Positions 11,312 to 20,836 of a DNA stretch of 64,000 nucleotides are shown here, one piece after another (positions within the stretch are counted from its first letter, which is position 1; each line of letters begins with the position of its first letter). The notes below the pieces were generated by a model. The model searched no databases. It worked only from the letters and a program-made list of their open reading frames with translations, and had not been told where the DNA came from. The position numbers and the translations under genes are program-made. The DNA is from Paenibacillus pasadenensis DSM 19293 (GTDB lineage: Bacteria > Bacillota > Bacilli > Paenibacillales > Paenibacillaceae): the NCBI RefSeq assembly GCF_000422485.1, contig NZ_AULW01000016.1:62001-126000 (forward strand), in the 5' to 3' direction.

Positions 11312-12898
11312 TCAGAACCAGCGTCCGATGCCGGGGATGCGCCGGAGGTCATGCCGGTCGATAATGCCCATGACGGCCATGAGCGCGAGGTAGAGGAGCG
11401 CGCTGATCGTGCAGGCGGCGGCAAGGCCGAGCCATTCGAGCGACAGCGAATGATGGGACATGATCCAGCGGCAGGCCGCCCCCATGATGATCATGGCGGC
11501 GCCGACCTTGACGAAATCCGGCAGCTTCATGCGAAAGCCGGAAATCCGCAGCACGCTGATGCCGTGCAGCAGCGTGACGAGCACGATGTTGACCGAGATG
11601 GCGATGACGGCGCCGTAGATGCCCAGATCGGGACGCGAGGCCAGCTCGACGATCAGATACAGCTTCACGGCGGCTCCGATCGTCGTGTTGAGCAGCGCCG
11701 TGCCCGGCTTGTCGAGCGCCTGCAGCGCGGCTTGAAGCGGCCCTTGCAAATAGATGAAGATGCCGACGGGGGCGAGCAGCGTCAGCAGCGGCGCGATCTC
11801 GGCGTGGTCGTACAGAATGCGGCAAAGCGGCTCGGCGAGCAGCCCCATGATGACGACGAACGGAGCGCCGCTGACGAGCGCGAGCCGCAGCGACTGATGC
11901 AGCCGCTTGTGGATGGCGGCTCGGTCGCCGCGCGCCGCCGCCGCCGACAGCGACGGGACGAGCGAGACGGACAGCGAGTAGGTGAGGGCGGTCGGCAGCA
12001 GCAGCAGCGGGATGATCATGCCCTGCAGCGCGCCGTACTGGGCGGTCGCCGCTCCGGTAGCGATGCCGGCCGCGGCAAGGCTGCGGGCGGTCAGGATGGA
12101 TTCGAGCAAATACGACAGCGATCCGACGAGCCGGCTTCCGGTGATCGGCACGGACAGCCGGAGCAGCTTGCGCAGCACGGGAGCCCGTCCGGCCGGCAGC
12201 GGCTCCAGCGGCAGCGCGGCCCCTTCCGCCGGCATGTCCAGCCCGTCCCGCTCGCGGGGATGCTCCAGACGGTCCTTGCGCGCATGATGCAGCATGACGA
12301 GCAGCGAGGCTACCTCGCCGAGCACGGTGCCCATCATCGCTCCGGCCGCCGCCCATTGCAAGCCCATCGGCAGCAGCAGCGCGGCGAGCGTCAGCTGGGC
12401 GGCGATCCGCAGCACCGTCTCCACGACCTGCGACTGAGCGGTCGGAATCATGTTCTGCTTGCCTTGGAAATAGCCCCGATAGACGGAGGAGACGCCGATC
12501 AGCAGCAGCATCGGCGCCATTACGAGAAACGCCTCGTACACCCGCGGATCGGTCAGCACCCGCGTCGTGATCCATTTGGCCGACAGCAGCATGACGCTCG
12601 TCATGATCAAGCCGAGGGCGACGGTCAGCCCCATCGCGGTGCGGAAGATCTGCCGCACCCTTGCCCCGCCTCCCTGGGACTCGGCTTCGGCGACCCATTT
12701 GGCGACCGCGACCGGGATGCCGCCGGTGATGAGCGTCAGAAGGACGCCGAGAAAAGGATAGCAGAGCTGGTACAAGCCGACGCCTTCGGCGCCGATGACC
12801 CGGGGCAGCGCGATCCGGGGCACGAAGCCGAGGATGCGGTTGACGACGCCTGCGGCGAGCAGGATCATCGCTCCCTTGATGAACGTTTGTTTCGTCAT
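11312..12898 (-). CDS. spoVB: stage V sporulation protein B (MOP-superfamily flippase)
   Basis: A 528-residue polytopic membrane protein with about 14 hydrophobic helices. It has the SpoVB-like N-terminus (QTFIKGAMILLAAGVVNRILGFVPRI) and conserved VGLYQLCYPFLGVLLTLITGG. SpoVB is needed for spore cortex synthesis and belongs to the polysaccharide/lipid II-flippase-like MOP exporters. Its position next to the YrbG-like gene and comN matches B. subtilis. The ribosome binding site GAGAGG precedes the ATG. Sigma-E control is expected from the family, but I could not pick a convincing promoter. Confidence 0.92.
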   Translation of the reverse strand: MTKQTFIKGAMILLAAGVVNRILGFVPRIALPRVIGAEGVGLYQLCYPFLGVLLTLITGGIPVAVAKWVAEAESQGGGARVRQIFRTAMGLTVALGLIMTSVMLLSAKWITTRVLTDPRVYEAFLVMAPMLLLIGVSSVYRGYFQGKQNMIPTAQSQVVETVLRIAAQLTLAALLLPMGLQWAAAGAMMGTVLGEVASLLVMLHHARKDRLEHPRERDGLDMPAEGAALPLEPLPAGRAPVLRKLLRLSVPITGSRLVGSLSYLLESILTARSLAAAGIATGAATAQYGALQGMIIPLLLLPTALTYSLSVSLVPSLSAAAARGDRAAIHKRLHQSLRLALVSGAPFVVIMGLLAEPLCRILYDHAEIAPLLTLLAPVGIFIYLQGPLQAALQALDKPGTALLNTTIGAAVKLYLIVELASRPDLGIYGAVIAISVNIVLVTLLHGISVLRISGFRMKLPDFVKVGAAMIIMGAACRWIMSHHSLSLEWLGLAAACTISALLYLALMAVMGIIDRHDLRRIPGIGRWF

Positions 12899-13133
12899 GG
12901 CAACCTCTCTTTTCCGCTAGGCCGTAATTTGGCTCTGCCGGCGCCTTGAAGATGGCGGCGAGGCGCAGAGCGCGTCCGTAGAGGAGTCTATGCGGACAGG
13001 GGGCGGGGGCATGTCTGCCATTTTCAAAAGAAAACAGGCATACCGGCAGGAAAAGGCGCCTCGGTGTCGAAGGGGTACAACTGGAAACGATGACGGCTGG
13101 ACGATAGGAGCAGCGAGGGAGGCGGCAGGCCGA

Positions 13134-13406
13134 ATGACGGAAATTCATCCCTTCAGGGAGCAGGCGGGCGGGATGTCGGAGGACGAGATCGCGGCAGAGC
13201 TGTTCGTCCTGTGCGAGAGCAAGGCGGAGGAGTTCCGCTGGATCGGATACGAATCGGTGACCGGACCGGACATATGGGAGTGCGTGCACGCAAAATATGC
13301 CAAGAGCGGAGCGCCGCCGCTGTATCGGCTCGTGAACGACATCCTGTCGCTCAAGCCCCAGCAGCTGATGCATCATCTGACGATGAGCGCCTGGCAGAAC
13401 CCCTGA
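13134..13406 (+). CDS. comN: ComN-like post-transcriptional regulator
   Basis: A small soluble protein of about 90 residues resembling ComN (YrzD), which in B. subtilis promotes comE mRNA accumulation and binds polar protein DivIVA. Conserved-looking parts are CESKAEEFRWIGYE, GPDIWECVHAKY and the C-terminal LSLKPQQLMHHLTM. ATG 13134 is chosen after GAGGGAGGCGG; the open frame extends 48 codons upstream but that part is unlike the family. It lies between spoVB and secD as in B. subtilis. Its stop codon falls inside the following terminator hairpin. Confidence 0.78.
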   Translation: MTEIHPFREQAGGMSEDEIAAELFVLCESKAEEFRWIGYESVTGPDIWECVHAKYAKSGAPPLYRLVNDILSLKPQQLMHHLTMSAWQNP

Positions 13407-13426
13407 GAGCAGGGGTTTTCTTTTTT
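13398..13426 (+). terminator. intrinsic terminator overlapping the comN stop
   Basis: AACCCCTG and CAGGGGTT pair around AGAG and are followed by TTCTTTTTT. The left arm contains the comN stop codon, and the T tract runs into the -35 box of the secD promoter. Confidence 0.88.
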
Positions 13427-13453
13427 GACTCCCATTTTGGCGCTCGGTATAAT
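13425..13453 (+). promoter_or_regulatory. sigma-A promoter of secDF
   Basis: TTGACT (13425-13430), a 17-base spacer and TATAAT (13448-13453). It is one of the best consensus promoters in the window and lies 37 bases before the secD start codon. Confidence 0.88.
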
Positions 13454-13490
13454 AGATACGATTGAGAACTTAAGGAGGAACATCAGGCAT

Positions 13491-14762
13491 ATGAAACGGA
13501 TGCTGGCATTCCTGCTCATTGTCGTCGTAAGCTTAGGCGTCATTGGTGCAACAAGCCCCGCCCTGCTTGACAAGACTAGACTCGGCCTCGACCTCAAGGG
13601 CGGATTCGAGATCCTGTACCAAGCCACGCCCTTGTACGAAGGCGGCACTGTAACGAAGGAATCGTTGAACGAGACGGCCAAAAGCCTTGAAAAACGGGTG
13701 AACCAGACCGGCGTCTCGGAGCCGGAGGTCACGACGGAAGGCGCGGACCGGATCCGCATCCGCATCGCCGGCATGGAAGAGAGCAAGGAAGCCGAGCTTC
13801 GCGAGACGCTCGTCAAGCCGGCGAACCTGACGTTCCGCAGCGCGCGCGGCTGCAAGGACGGAGAAGGCTACTGCAAGATCGAGCTGACCGGCCAGGACTT
13901 CAAGGAGAACGGGGCCGCCCTGCAGCAGAGCGCGCTCAACGAGTACGGCATCTCCATCAAGCTCAAGGACGCCTCCAAGTTCGCTGAAGTCACCCGCGAG
14001 GTGGCCAAGCTTACCAATGGCAAAAACGTGCTTGCCATCTATCTCGACGAAGAGGAGATCTCCGCGCCGAGCGTACGGAGCGAGATCAACCAAAGCGAAG
14101 CCTCCATTACGGGCAGCTTCACGCGCGACGAGGCGATGGCTCTGCGCGACACGATCAACCTCGGCGCGCTTCCGCTGAAGCTCGAGGTCAAATACACCCA
14201 GTCCGTCGGCGCGACGCTGGGCCAGAAGTCGCTGGACGACACGATTTTCGCCGGCGTCATCGGCACGGTGTTCATCGTACTCTTCATGCTGATCTTCTAC
14301 CGCGTTCCGGGCATCGCGGCCAGCGTATCGCTGATCATCTACACGTGGCTGCTGCTGGCGGCGCATATCGCGCTGGACGCGACGCTGACGCTGCCGGGCA
14401 TCGCGGCGTTCATCCTCGGGGTCGGCATCGCCGTCGACGCCAACATCATCACCGCCGAGCGGATCAAGGAAGAGCTGCGATCCGGCAAGAGCCTGAACAG
14501 CGCCTTCCGCGCCGGCTCCAAGACGTCGCTGCGCACGATCATCGACTCCCATGTGACGACGATCATCGCTTCGCTCGTGCTGTTCTTCATCGGCGTCGGC
14601 TCCGTCAAGGGCTTCGCGATCACGCTGCTGCTCAGTGTGCTGATCAGCCTCATTTCCAACGTCGTCGTATCCCGCTACCTGCTCTGGCTCATGATCAAGA
14701 GCGGACGATTCGCCAAGCCGGGCTACTACGGGGTAAAGGAGAGTGAAATCCGTGCCCTCTAA
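13491..14762 (+). CDS. secD: protein translocase subunit SecD
   Basis: SecD is an RND-type membrane protein that uses proton motive force to complete Sec-dependent export together with SecF. The 423-residue protein has one N-terminal transmembrane helix, the DLKGGFEILYQ motif (D1), the P1 periplasmic domain and five C-terminal helices including GVGIAVDANIITAERIKEE (D4). ATG 13491 follows AAGGAGGA. The open frame extends upstream only because it runs through the promoter. secF overlaps the end by 11 bases. SecD and SecF are separate genes here, unlike the fused SecDF of B. subtilis. Confidence 0.96.
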   Translation: MKRMLAFLLIVVVSLGVIGATSPALLDKTRLGLDLKGGFEILYQATPLYEGGTVTKESLNETAKSLEKRVNQTGVSEPEVTTEGADRIRIRIAGMEESKEAELRETLVKPANLTFRSARGCKDGEGYCKIELTGQDFKENGAALQQSALNEYGISIKLKDASKFAEVTREVAKLTNGKNVLAIYLDEEEISAPSVRSEINQSEASITGSFTRDEAMALRDTINLGALPLKLEVKYTQSVGATLGQKSLDDTIFAGVIGTVFIVLFMLIFYRVPGIAASVSLIIYTWLLLAAHIALDATLTLPGIAAFILGVGIAVDANIITAERIKEELRSGKSLNSAFRAGSKTSLRTIIDSHVTTIIASLVLFFIGVGSVKGFAITLLLSVLISLISNVVVSRYLLWLMIKSGRFAKPGYYGVKESEIRAL

Positions 14763-15696
14763 GGACAAGGACCTGCGCAACTTCAAGGAGTCGAAAATCG
14801 ACTTCGTCAAATACAGCAAATATTTCTATCTCTTCGCGATCGTCGTGACGCTTGGCGGCATCATCTCGCTCGCCTCGCTCGGCTTGAATTACGGCGTCGA
14901 CTTCAGCTCGGGATCGAGCGTGGACGTGCAGTCGTCCAAGAGCCTCGAGAGCCAGCGCGCCGAGATCGAGACGTTCCTCACCGAGGGCGGATACGGCAAG
15001 CACAATGCGCCGACCTTCGGCCAGGACCGCATGACGATCCGCTTCGACGAAGTGCTGAGCCAGGATCAGGAGAACAAGCTCAAGACCGACCTCAAGGCCA
15101 AGTTCGACCCGGCCGCCTCGGTCGAGGTCAACACGGTCGACGTGGAGATCGCCCGCGAGATGCAGTGGAACGCGCTCAAGGCGATGATCGTCGCCAGTAT
15201 CGGCATCGTCCTCTACATGGCGATCCGCTTCGAGTGGCGCTTCGGCCTCGCGGCCATCGTCTCGCTCGTGCATGACGCGTTCCTCGTCATCAGCATCTTC
15301 TCGGTGTTCCGGCTTGAGGTCAACCTGCCGTTCATCGTGGCGATCCTGACGATCATCGGCTATTCCATCAACGATACGATCGTCATCTTCGACCGGATCC
15401 GCGAGAATCTGCGCTTCGCCAAGATCAAGTCGCCGGACGATCTGCGCAAGCTCGTCAACGACAGCATCTGGCAGACGATGACACGCTCGATCAACACGGC
15501 GGTAACCGTCCTGTTCGCCGCCGCCGCCCTGTTCGTGCTGGGCAGCGAATCGATCCGCCTGTTCTCGCTGGCGATCTTGATCGGCCTGTTCTGCGGCGCT
15601 TATTCCTCCATCTTCATCGCGAGCCCGCTGTGGCTGCTCATGAAGTCCAAGTCCAAGCAGAAGCAGGCGCCTGCGGGCAACCCGGCCGCTTCGTAG
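14752..15696 (+). CDS. secF: protein translocase subunit SecF
   Basis: SecF partners SecD in the translocase. The 314-residue protein shows the N-terminal helix, the LNYGVDFSSGSSVDVQ motif, a periplasmic domain and the C-terminal block IIGYSINDTIVIFDRIREN with five further helices. The start is GTG 14752, because AAAGGAGA at 14735-14742 fits it; a GTG at 14743 would be too close. The coding region overlaps secD by 11 bases, so translation is probably coupled. Confidence 0.95.
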   Translation: MPSKDKDLRNFKESKIDFVKYSKYFYLFAIVVTLGGIISLASLGLNYGVDFSSGSSVDVQSSKSLESQRAEIETFLTEGGYGKHNAPTFGQDRMTIRFDEVLSQDQENKLKTDLKAKFDPAASVEVNTVDVEIAREMQWNALKAMIVASIGIVLYMAIRFEWRFGLAAIVSLVHDAFLVISIFSVFRLEVNLPFIVAILTIIGYSINDTIVIFDRIRENLRFAKIKSPDDLRKLVNDSIWQTMTRSINTAVTVLFAAAALFVLGSESIRLFSLAILIGLFCGAYSSIFIASPLWLLMKSKSKQKQAPAGNPAAS

Positions 15697-15712
15697 TCAG
15701 GAGGCGCGTCCG

Positions 15713-16609
15713 ATGGCCATCAAGCTACAGCCCGCCGCCGATTCCGGCAAAAGGGGAACCGCTGTCCATATCGGCCTGGCGCTTGCCAAAGGAACGTCGG
15801 GAGCGCTGCTCGGCAGCTCGGCCGTGCTCTCCGATGCGTTCCGCTCGGCGGCTGACGCCTGCGGCAGCTACTTGTCGAGCGGAGACGGGGCCCGGCGCGG
15901 ACGTTCGGCCCTTTCCCGCCGATGGCTGGGCGGAGCCGAGCATGCGCCGGCCTATCTGTTCTCGATCCTGCTCATGCTGATCGGCCTGGAGCTGGCGATG
16001 CTGGCCGTGCAGGATCTGCTTGATCCGCCCGACCTCTATCCGAGGTGGCCCGCGGCTTTTGTCGTACCGGCCTGCCTTGTGATCCGCCTGCTTTTGGTGC
16101 GCGGAGCGGCTCCGGCGACCGAATGGCTGTCCTCGATCGCGGCTACGGCCGGGGCGGGAGCGGCATGGGCAGGTGGAGAAAGCGGCATCGAATGGCTGCT
16201 GTACATGGATCCGATCGCTTCGGCGCTGATCGCGGCCGTTCTCGTCAGCAAGGGCTACGGCCTCATCATGCAGGCCGGGAGGCCGCGCATCGAGACGCGG
16301 CAGGCGGATGACGGCCTGGCGAGCGACCTGATGGAGCTGATCCAGCGCGTCGACGGCGTCGTCACGGTCGAGGCCGTGCAGCCTGTCCACAACGGGGGCA
16401 AGCTGGCGGCGGACATCGTCATCAGCGTCAACCCGCGCATCTCCGTGATGGAGGGCTCCGAGATCGCCGGCAGAGTGAGGACGCTCGTGCAGAAGCGCTT
16501 CCTGCAGATCGTGGAGATGCGCATCTGCGTGGAGCCCTACAACCCCGGCTATCCGTACAAATCGAACCATGATCCGAATCAGGAGCATATGCCGACCTTA
16601 TTGCAATAA
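15713..16609 (+). CDS. cation diffusion facilitator-like membrane protein, metal site degenerate
   Basis: A 298-residue protein with the CDF architecture: about six hydrophobic helices, the SSAVLSDAFRSAADA segment of helix 2, DPIASALIAAVLVSKG of helix 6, then a cytoplasmic domain with VVTVEAVQPVHNGGKLAADI. CDF proteins are metal/proton antiporters. The membrane metal site normally needs D/H-xxx-D in helix 2 and H-xxx-D in helix 5. Here helix 2 reads R44-xxx-D48, and helix 5 appears to read E137-xxx-S141. It may be inactive, non-metal or a regulator. CAGGAGG precedes the ATG. It follows secF by 16 bases and ends at a strong hairpin. Confidence 0.78.
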   Translation: MAIKLQPAADSGKRGTAVHIGLALAKGTSGALLGSSAVLSDAFRSAADACGSYLSSGDGARRGRSALSRRWLGGAEHAPAYLFSILLMLIGLELAMLAVQDLLDPPDLYPRWPAAFVVPACLVIRLLLVRGAAPATEWLSSIAATAGAGAAWAGGESGIEWLLYMDPIASALIAAVLVSKGYGLIMQAGRPRIETRQADDGLASDLMELIQRVDGVVTVEAVQPVHNGGKLAADIVISVNPRISVMEGSEIAGRVRTLVQKRFLQIVEMRICVEPYNPGYPYKSNHDPNQEHMPTLLQ

Positions 16610-16621
16610 ACAGGTGAGTCG

Positions 16622-16650
16622 ACGCTGCCGCTAAGCGGCAGCGTTTGTTT
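16622..16650 (+). terminator. intrinsic terminator after the CDF gene
   Basis: ACGCTGCCG and CGGCAGCGT pair around CTAAG and are followed by TTGTTT. It ends 22 bases before the recJ start codon, so recJ transcription must start within or just after it, or read through. Confidence 0.8.
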
Positions 16651-16671
16651 GCTGGAAAGGCTGGTGACGGA

Positions 16672-19095
16672 TTGATCCCGTCCAAAACCCGCTGGCGCAT
16701 CCGCGAACTGGATGCGTCCGGCGAAGAAAAAGCCGCCAAGCTGGCGGCGCAGCTGCGGCTGTCGCCGCTGGCGGCGCGCCTGCTCGTCCTGCGGGGCCAG
16801 GAATCGCCCGAGCAGGCGGAGCGTTTTTTGCGCGGCGGCGTGGAAGAGCTGCATGATCCTTATGAGCTGCTCGGCATGGAGGCGGCCGTGCGGCGGATCC
16901 GCCAGGCAGCCGACGGCGGCGAGCGGGTGCTCGTCTACGGAGACTACGACGCGGACGGCGTATCCTCGACGTCGCTCATGCTCTATCTGCTTCGCGAGCT
17001 GCGCATGCGCCATGATTATTATATTCCGCACCGGATGAAGGAAGGCTACGGTCTGAACGTGCCGGCCGTCGAGAGGGCCGCCGAGCAGGGCTTCTCCCTC
17101 ATCATCACGGTCGACAACGGCATCAGCGCGGTGGAGCCGATCGCTCGAGCGAGAGAGCTCGGCCTGTCGGTCGTCGTGACGGATCATCACGAGCCGCCGG
17201 AGTCGCTTCCGGAGGCGGATGCGATCGTCAATCCGAAGCAGCCGGGCTGTCCGTATCCGTTCAAGGGACTTGCCGGCGCCGGCGTCGCCTTCAAGCTCGC
17301 TCAGGCGCTGCTCGGGCGGCCGCCGCTGGAGTGGAGCGACATCGCGGCGCTCGGCACGGTCGCGGACCTGATGCCGCTCGAGGACGAGAACCGTTTCCTC
17401 GTACGCTGCGGACTCGAGACGATGCGCCGCTCGCCGAAGCCGGGCTTCAAAGCGTTGGCCGAGGCTTGCGGAACCGCGCTCGAATCGGTGACGGCGTCCG
17501 ATATCGGCTTCCAGATGGGACCGCGCATCAACGCGGCGGGCCGGCTGGAGCATGCCGATGCGGCGGTGCGGCTGCTCGTGTCGGAGGATTTGGCCGAGGC
17601 GGCTGGACTCGCCGGCGAGCTGGACGAGCTGAACGTCCGCCGCCGGGCGATCGTCGAGCAGATGACGCTCGAGGCGGAGGAAGCCTGGCAGGAGCGCTGC
17701 CGCCGCGCCGACGAAGCCGGCGAGCCTCATCCCGGCGTCATCGTGCTCGCGCGCGAGGGATGGAATCCGGGCGTCATCGGCATCGTCGCCTCGAAGCTGC
17801 TGGATCGGCATTTCCGTCCGGCGGTGCTGCTCGGCCATGATCTGGAGACGGGGCTTTGCAAAGGGTCGGCCCGATCGATTCCGGGCTTCGACCTATACGA
17901 GGCGCTGAGCGCCTCCAAGCACCTCATGGAGCATTATGGCGGCCATGCGGCAGCTGCAGGCATGACGCTGAAGCATGAGCATCTGGCCGAGCTCGAGCGC
18001 GGCCTTTGCCTGGAAGCGGCCCGTCAGCTGCAGCCGGAAGATTATGTGCCGGTGAGTGAGATCGATCTTGTCTGCCTGCCGGAAGAGGCGTCGCTGAAGA
18101 CGATCGAGCAGCTGGCGCTGCTGGAGCCGTTCGGCAGCGGCAACCCGCTGCCGAAGGTGCTGCTGCAAGGAGCGAGGCTGGCCGAGCTGCGAACGATCGG
18201 CAAGGACCAGTCCCATCTCAAGCTGTCTCTCGGCAAGCCGGGAGCCTCCGCGCTGGACGCGATCGGCTTCGGCCTGGGCGGGCTGTCCGAGCAGCTGGCA
18301 GGCAGCTCGGCCGCCGACATCGTCGGAGAGCTGAGCGTCAACGAGTGGAATGGCCGAAAGCGTCCGCAGCTCATGATCCGCGACCTTGCCGTCCGGCAGC
18401 CGCGCGTATACGATCATCGGGGCACGCGCGATCCGCTGGCGCTCGTCGCTCGGCTAAGGGAGCGGCTGCTCCGAGAAGGCGCGACAGGAGCGGTCATCGC
18501 ATCGCCTGCGAGACTGCAAGGGCCTTTGCGGCAAGAGACCGCCGCTGCCGCTTCCGGCGCGGCAGGCGGCTTCCGCTGCTGCGACCCCGCCGAGCTGCCG
18601 GCAGGCGGCTTCGGCTGCCGCGAGCTGGCGCTGCTGGAGCCTCCGTCCTCGTGGGCCGAGCTGGAGGCTGGCCTGCGCCTCACGCCCGGACTCGCGGCTG
18701 TCCATCTGCTTTATCCGAGGCAGCAGCCGGCCGGCGCCGATTGGACCGAGCGGGAGCGGATGGGCCAGCTTTACGCGCGCCTGCGTCGCCTGGCGCCGCT
18801 GCCTGGCGGTCGCGCCGAGGCGGCGCGGCAGCTCGCGCAGCAGGCGGGCTGTCCTAGCGCCGCGGCCGCGCTCGCGCTGGCCGTATTCACGGAGCTGGGT
18901 TTCCTTCGGGAGGAGGGCGGCGCGCTTGCGCTGGAGCCAGCTCCCGGCCGGCGGGAGCTGACGGAGTCGGCCTCCTGGAGAGCGGCGCGGGAAGAAAGCC
19001 GGCTGGCCGCTCTTCTTCAGGACAGTCCGGAGGCGATCAGCGCCTGGCTGGCGCAGCTCCGACCGGAGCTTCAAGCCGAATCCATTTTGAATTGA
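16672..19095 (+). CDS. recJ: single-stranded-DNA-specific exonuclease RecJ
   Basis: RecJ degrades single-stranded DNA 5' to 3' in recombination and repair. The 807-residue protein has the DHH-superfamily motifs [12 protein letters not shown] (near 90), a VDNGIS block and TDHHEPP, then the DHHA1 motif GGHAAAAGM. After the OB-like domain comes a long C-terminal extension of about 230 residues, as in Bacillus-type RecJ. The start is TTG 16672, with GGAAAGG eleven bases upstream; the earlier TTG lies inside the terminator hairpin. apt follows after 20 bases. Confidence 0.93.
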   Translation: MIPSKTRWRIRELDASGEEKAAKLAAQLRLSPLAARLLVLRGQESPEQAERFLRGGVEELHDPYELLGMEAAVRRIRQAADGGERVLVYGDYDADGVSSTSLMLYLLRELRMRHDYYIPHRMKEGYGLNVPAVERAAEQGFSLIITVDNGISAVEPIARARELGLSVVVTDHHEPPESLPEADAIVNPKQPGCPYPFKGLAGAGVAFKLAQALLGRPPLEWSDIAALGTVADLMPLEDENRFLVRCGLETMRRSPKPGFKALAEACGTALESVTASDIGFQMGPRINAAGRLEHADAAVRLLVSEDLAEAAGLAGELDELNVRRRAIVEQMTLEAEEAWQERCRRADEAGEPHPGVIVLAREGWNPGVIGIVASKLLDRHFRPAVLLGHDLETGLCKGSARSIPGFDLYEALSASKHLMEHYGGHAAAAGMTLKHEHLAELERGLCLEAARQLQPEDYVPVSEIDLVCLPEEASLKTIEQLALLEPFGSGNPLPKVLLQGARLAELRTIGKDQSHLKLSLGKPGASALDAIGFGLGGLSEQLAGSSAADIVGELSVNEWNGRKRPQLMIRDLAVRQPRVYDHRGTRDPLALVARLRERLLREGATGAVIASPARLQGPLRQETAAAASGAAGGFRCCDPAELPAGGFGCRELALLEPPSSWAELEAGLRLTPGLAAVHLLYPRQQPAGADWTERERMGQLYARLRRLAPLPGGRAEAARQLAQQAGCPSAAAALALAVFTELGFLREEGGALALEPAPGRRELTESASWRAAREESRLAALLQDSPEAISAWLAQLRPELQAESILN

Positions 19096-19115
19096 ACAAA
19101 AGGAGATCAACGACC

Positions 19116-19628
19116 ATGAATTATAAAGACTATATCCGCGTCATCGAGGACTTCCCGCAACCGGGCATCCGCTTCAAGGACATCACGACTCTGCTCGGCG
19201 ACGGAAAAGCGTACCGCGCGGCCATCGAGGACATGAAAGCCGCGCTCAAGGACAAGCAGATCGACCTGATCGCCGGACCGGAGGCGCGCGGCTTCGTCAT
19301 CGGCGCTCCGCTGGCGCTGGCGCTCGGCGTCGGCTTCGTGCCGATCCGCAAGAGCGGCAAGCTGCCAGGCGAGACCGTCGAGGCTTCCTATGACCTGGAA
19401 TACGGCAAGGACAAGCTGGCCATTCACAAGGATGCGATCGCGCCGGGACAGCGCGTGCTGATCGCCGACGACCTGCTGGCGACCGGCGGCACGATCGCGA
19501 CGACGATGGACCTGATCCGCCAGGTCGGCGGCGAGGTCGTCGGAGCCTCGTTCCTGATCGAGCTCTCCTACTTGAACGGACGCGAGAAGCTGGACGGAAC
19601 CGATGTCTTCTCGCTCATCCAATATTAA
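19116..19628 (+). CDS. apt: adenine phosphoribosyltransferase
   Basis: Apt makes AMP from adenine and PRPP in purine salvage. The 170-residue length is typical. The PRPP-binding motif is [13 protein letters not shown], with the adenine-site loop [13 protein letters not shown] 19116 is chosen for the AAAGGAGAT at 19099-19106. The order recJ-apt-relA matches B. subtilis, but a 1.65-kb repeat-filled gap separates apt from relA here. A strong terminator follows immediately. Confidence 0.97.
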   Translation: MNYKDYIRVIEDFPQPGIRFKDITTLLGDGKAYRAAIEDMKAALKDKQIDLIAGPEARGFVIGAPLALALGVGFVPIRKSGKLPGETVEASYDLEYGKDKLAIHKDAIAPGQRVLIADDLLATGGTIATTMDLIRQVGGEVVGASFLIELSYLNGREKLDGTDVFSLIQY

Positions 19629-19654
19629 TTATTTCTCAGGAAATAATGACGGCC

Positions 19655-19683
19655 GGCCGGGACGATTCCCGGCCTTTTTTGGT
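19655..19683 (+). terminator. intrinsic terminator after apt
   Basis: GGCCGGGA and TCCCGGCC pair around CGAT and are followed by TTTTTT. Confidence 0.9.
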
Positions 19684-19691
19684 TTTCGGCG

Positions 19692-19921
19692 GACGAACAG
19701 GCCGCAGTGTGAGCCGAGCCTTTCTCCAGGTGAAGCCGGGGAAGCAAGTTTGGGGACGCGATCCGAGCCTTTCTCCGGGCGGTCTGGAGAAGCGAGAGAG
19801 GTGGGACGAACAGGCCACAGCGCGATCCGATCCATTCCCAGGTGAAGCCGGGGAAGCAAGTTTGGGAAACGAACAAGCCGCAGCGCGATCCGAGCCTTTC
19901 TCCGATTCCACTGGAAGCCGG
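19692..19921 (+). repeat. four imperfect ~50-63 bp tandem units
   Basis: The phrase CGAACAGGCCGCAG (with variants) and the phrase GAGCCTTTCTCC recur, with units beginning near 19692, 19755, 19805 and 19867. Two units share GGTGAAGCCGGGGAAGCAAG followed by TTTGGG. The order of the sub-blocks is shuffled between units, so this is older or more rearranged than the other arrays. No coding signal with a ribosome binding site was seen. Confidence 0.75.
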
Positions 19922-19951
19922 ATGCCCTGATTTCCTGACCTCCTATGCAGA

Positions 19952-20010
19952 GGCCATCCGTCTTCCAAGAGGACCGCTGCCGCTTCTCCGAAAGGCATCG
20001 GCCCGCTCCG
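19952..20010 (-). repeat. diverged inverted partial copy of the 132-bp dispersed repeat
   Basis: Read on the minus strand this segment contains GGAGAAGCGGCAGCGGT followed by a CTTGGA block and CGGAT, matching the 5' half of the 132-bp element at 32232 and 20837. The remainder is diverged or lost. Confidence 0.65.
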
Positions 20011-20186
20011 CTTTCCTCGTCCCACAGCCAGCCTTCCCCCTTTTTTAGGGGGTGAACCGTCTCCCGCATACCTGGGAGACGGCAGCTCGCTCGGCACGCG
20101 GCAGCATGAACGGCCGCTGCGGAAAGAGCCAGCAAGCAGCCCCAGCTTGCTGGAAATGACCCAGACTGCAACGACTTCGGCGCATC

Positions 20187-20319
20187 GGAGTTGCGCGGAA
20201 AAACCGAGTAACTCGGACAAGCGGAGGCCGAACGGATGGAGTTGCGCGGAAAAACCGAGTAACTCGGGCAATCGGAGGCCGAACCAGTCGGAGTTGTGAG
20301 GTCAAATCAGTAACTCCGG
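20187..20319 (+). repeat. tandem hairpin array, 3 units, period 51-52 bp (GAGTTGCGCGG family)
   Basis: Units start at 20187, 20238 and 20290. Units 1 and 2 have arms GAGTTG and TAACTC, with CGG/CCG pairing around AAAAA inside them. Unit 3 keeps the outer arms GGAGTT and AACTCC but has a diverged centre. The same family recurs as a five-unit array at 31804. Confidence 0.85.
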
Positions 20320-20340
20320 TAGGCAGGCGTGTCGGTTGGA

Positions 20341-20650
20341 GCCCAAAAGACGGACTTGTGAGCCGCTGTAACCCGAATTATTCGGGTTAGAGCCCCAAAG
20401 ACGGGCTGGTTAATCGCTGTAACCCGATTTATTCGGGTTAGGGCCAAAAAGACGGGCTTGCGAGCCGCTGTAACCCGATTTATTCGGGTTGGAGCTTGAA
20501 AAACGGGCTTGAGAGCCGATGTAACCCGAATTATTAGGGTTAGAGCCCAAAAGACTGGCTGATTAATCGCTGTATCCCGATTTATTCGGGTTAGGGTCAA
20601 AAAGACGAGCTTGTGAGCCGCTGTAACCCGATTTTTCCGGGGGTTCAGCT
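20341..20650 (+). repeat. tandem hairpin array, 6 units, period exactly 51 bp (TAACCCGAA family)
   Basis: The word CGCTGTAACCCG (one CGATG and one TATCCCG variant) starts at 20364, 20415, 20466, 20517, 20568 and 20619. In most units TAACCCGAA or TAACCCGA pairs with TTCGGGTTA or TCGGGTTA around 3-5 bases. The unit start alternates between GTGAGCCG-like and GTTAATCG-like words. The sixth unit decays after its left arm. Confidence 0.88.
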
Positions 20651-20836
20651 CGTTATAGAAGCTTTCGAGGGTTCCGGAGATTGCGATCAAAGAAATCCTG
20701 TGTGCATGGAGATCGGAATGAGTCTCTAAGAAGCGGAGCGGGGGCGGGTTCGGCATTAGCGTCTAACCGATTGTAACGGTGATGGGGCTAACGGTGCTGA
20801 GCGAAATCACCGAGCCTATCGTCGAATCCAAAGAGT

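Noticed and set aside
13425-13490. Upstream start for SecD
   Set aside because: It begins at the -35 box of the promoter, so it cannot be in the transcript.
20307-20756. 149-residue minus-strand repeat protein
   Set aside because: It is the same artefact of 51-bp periodicity over the TAACCCGAA array.
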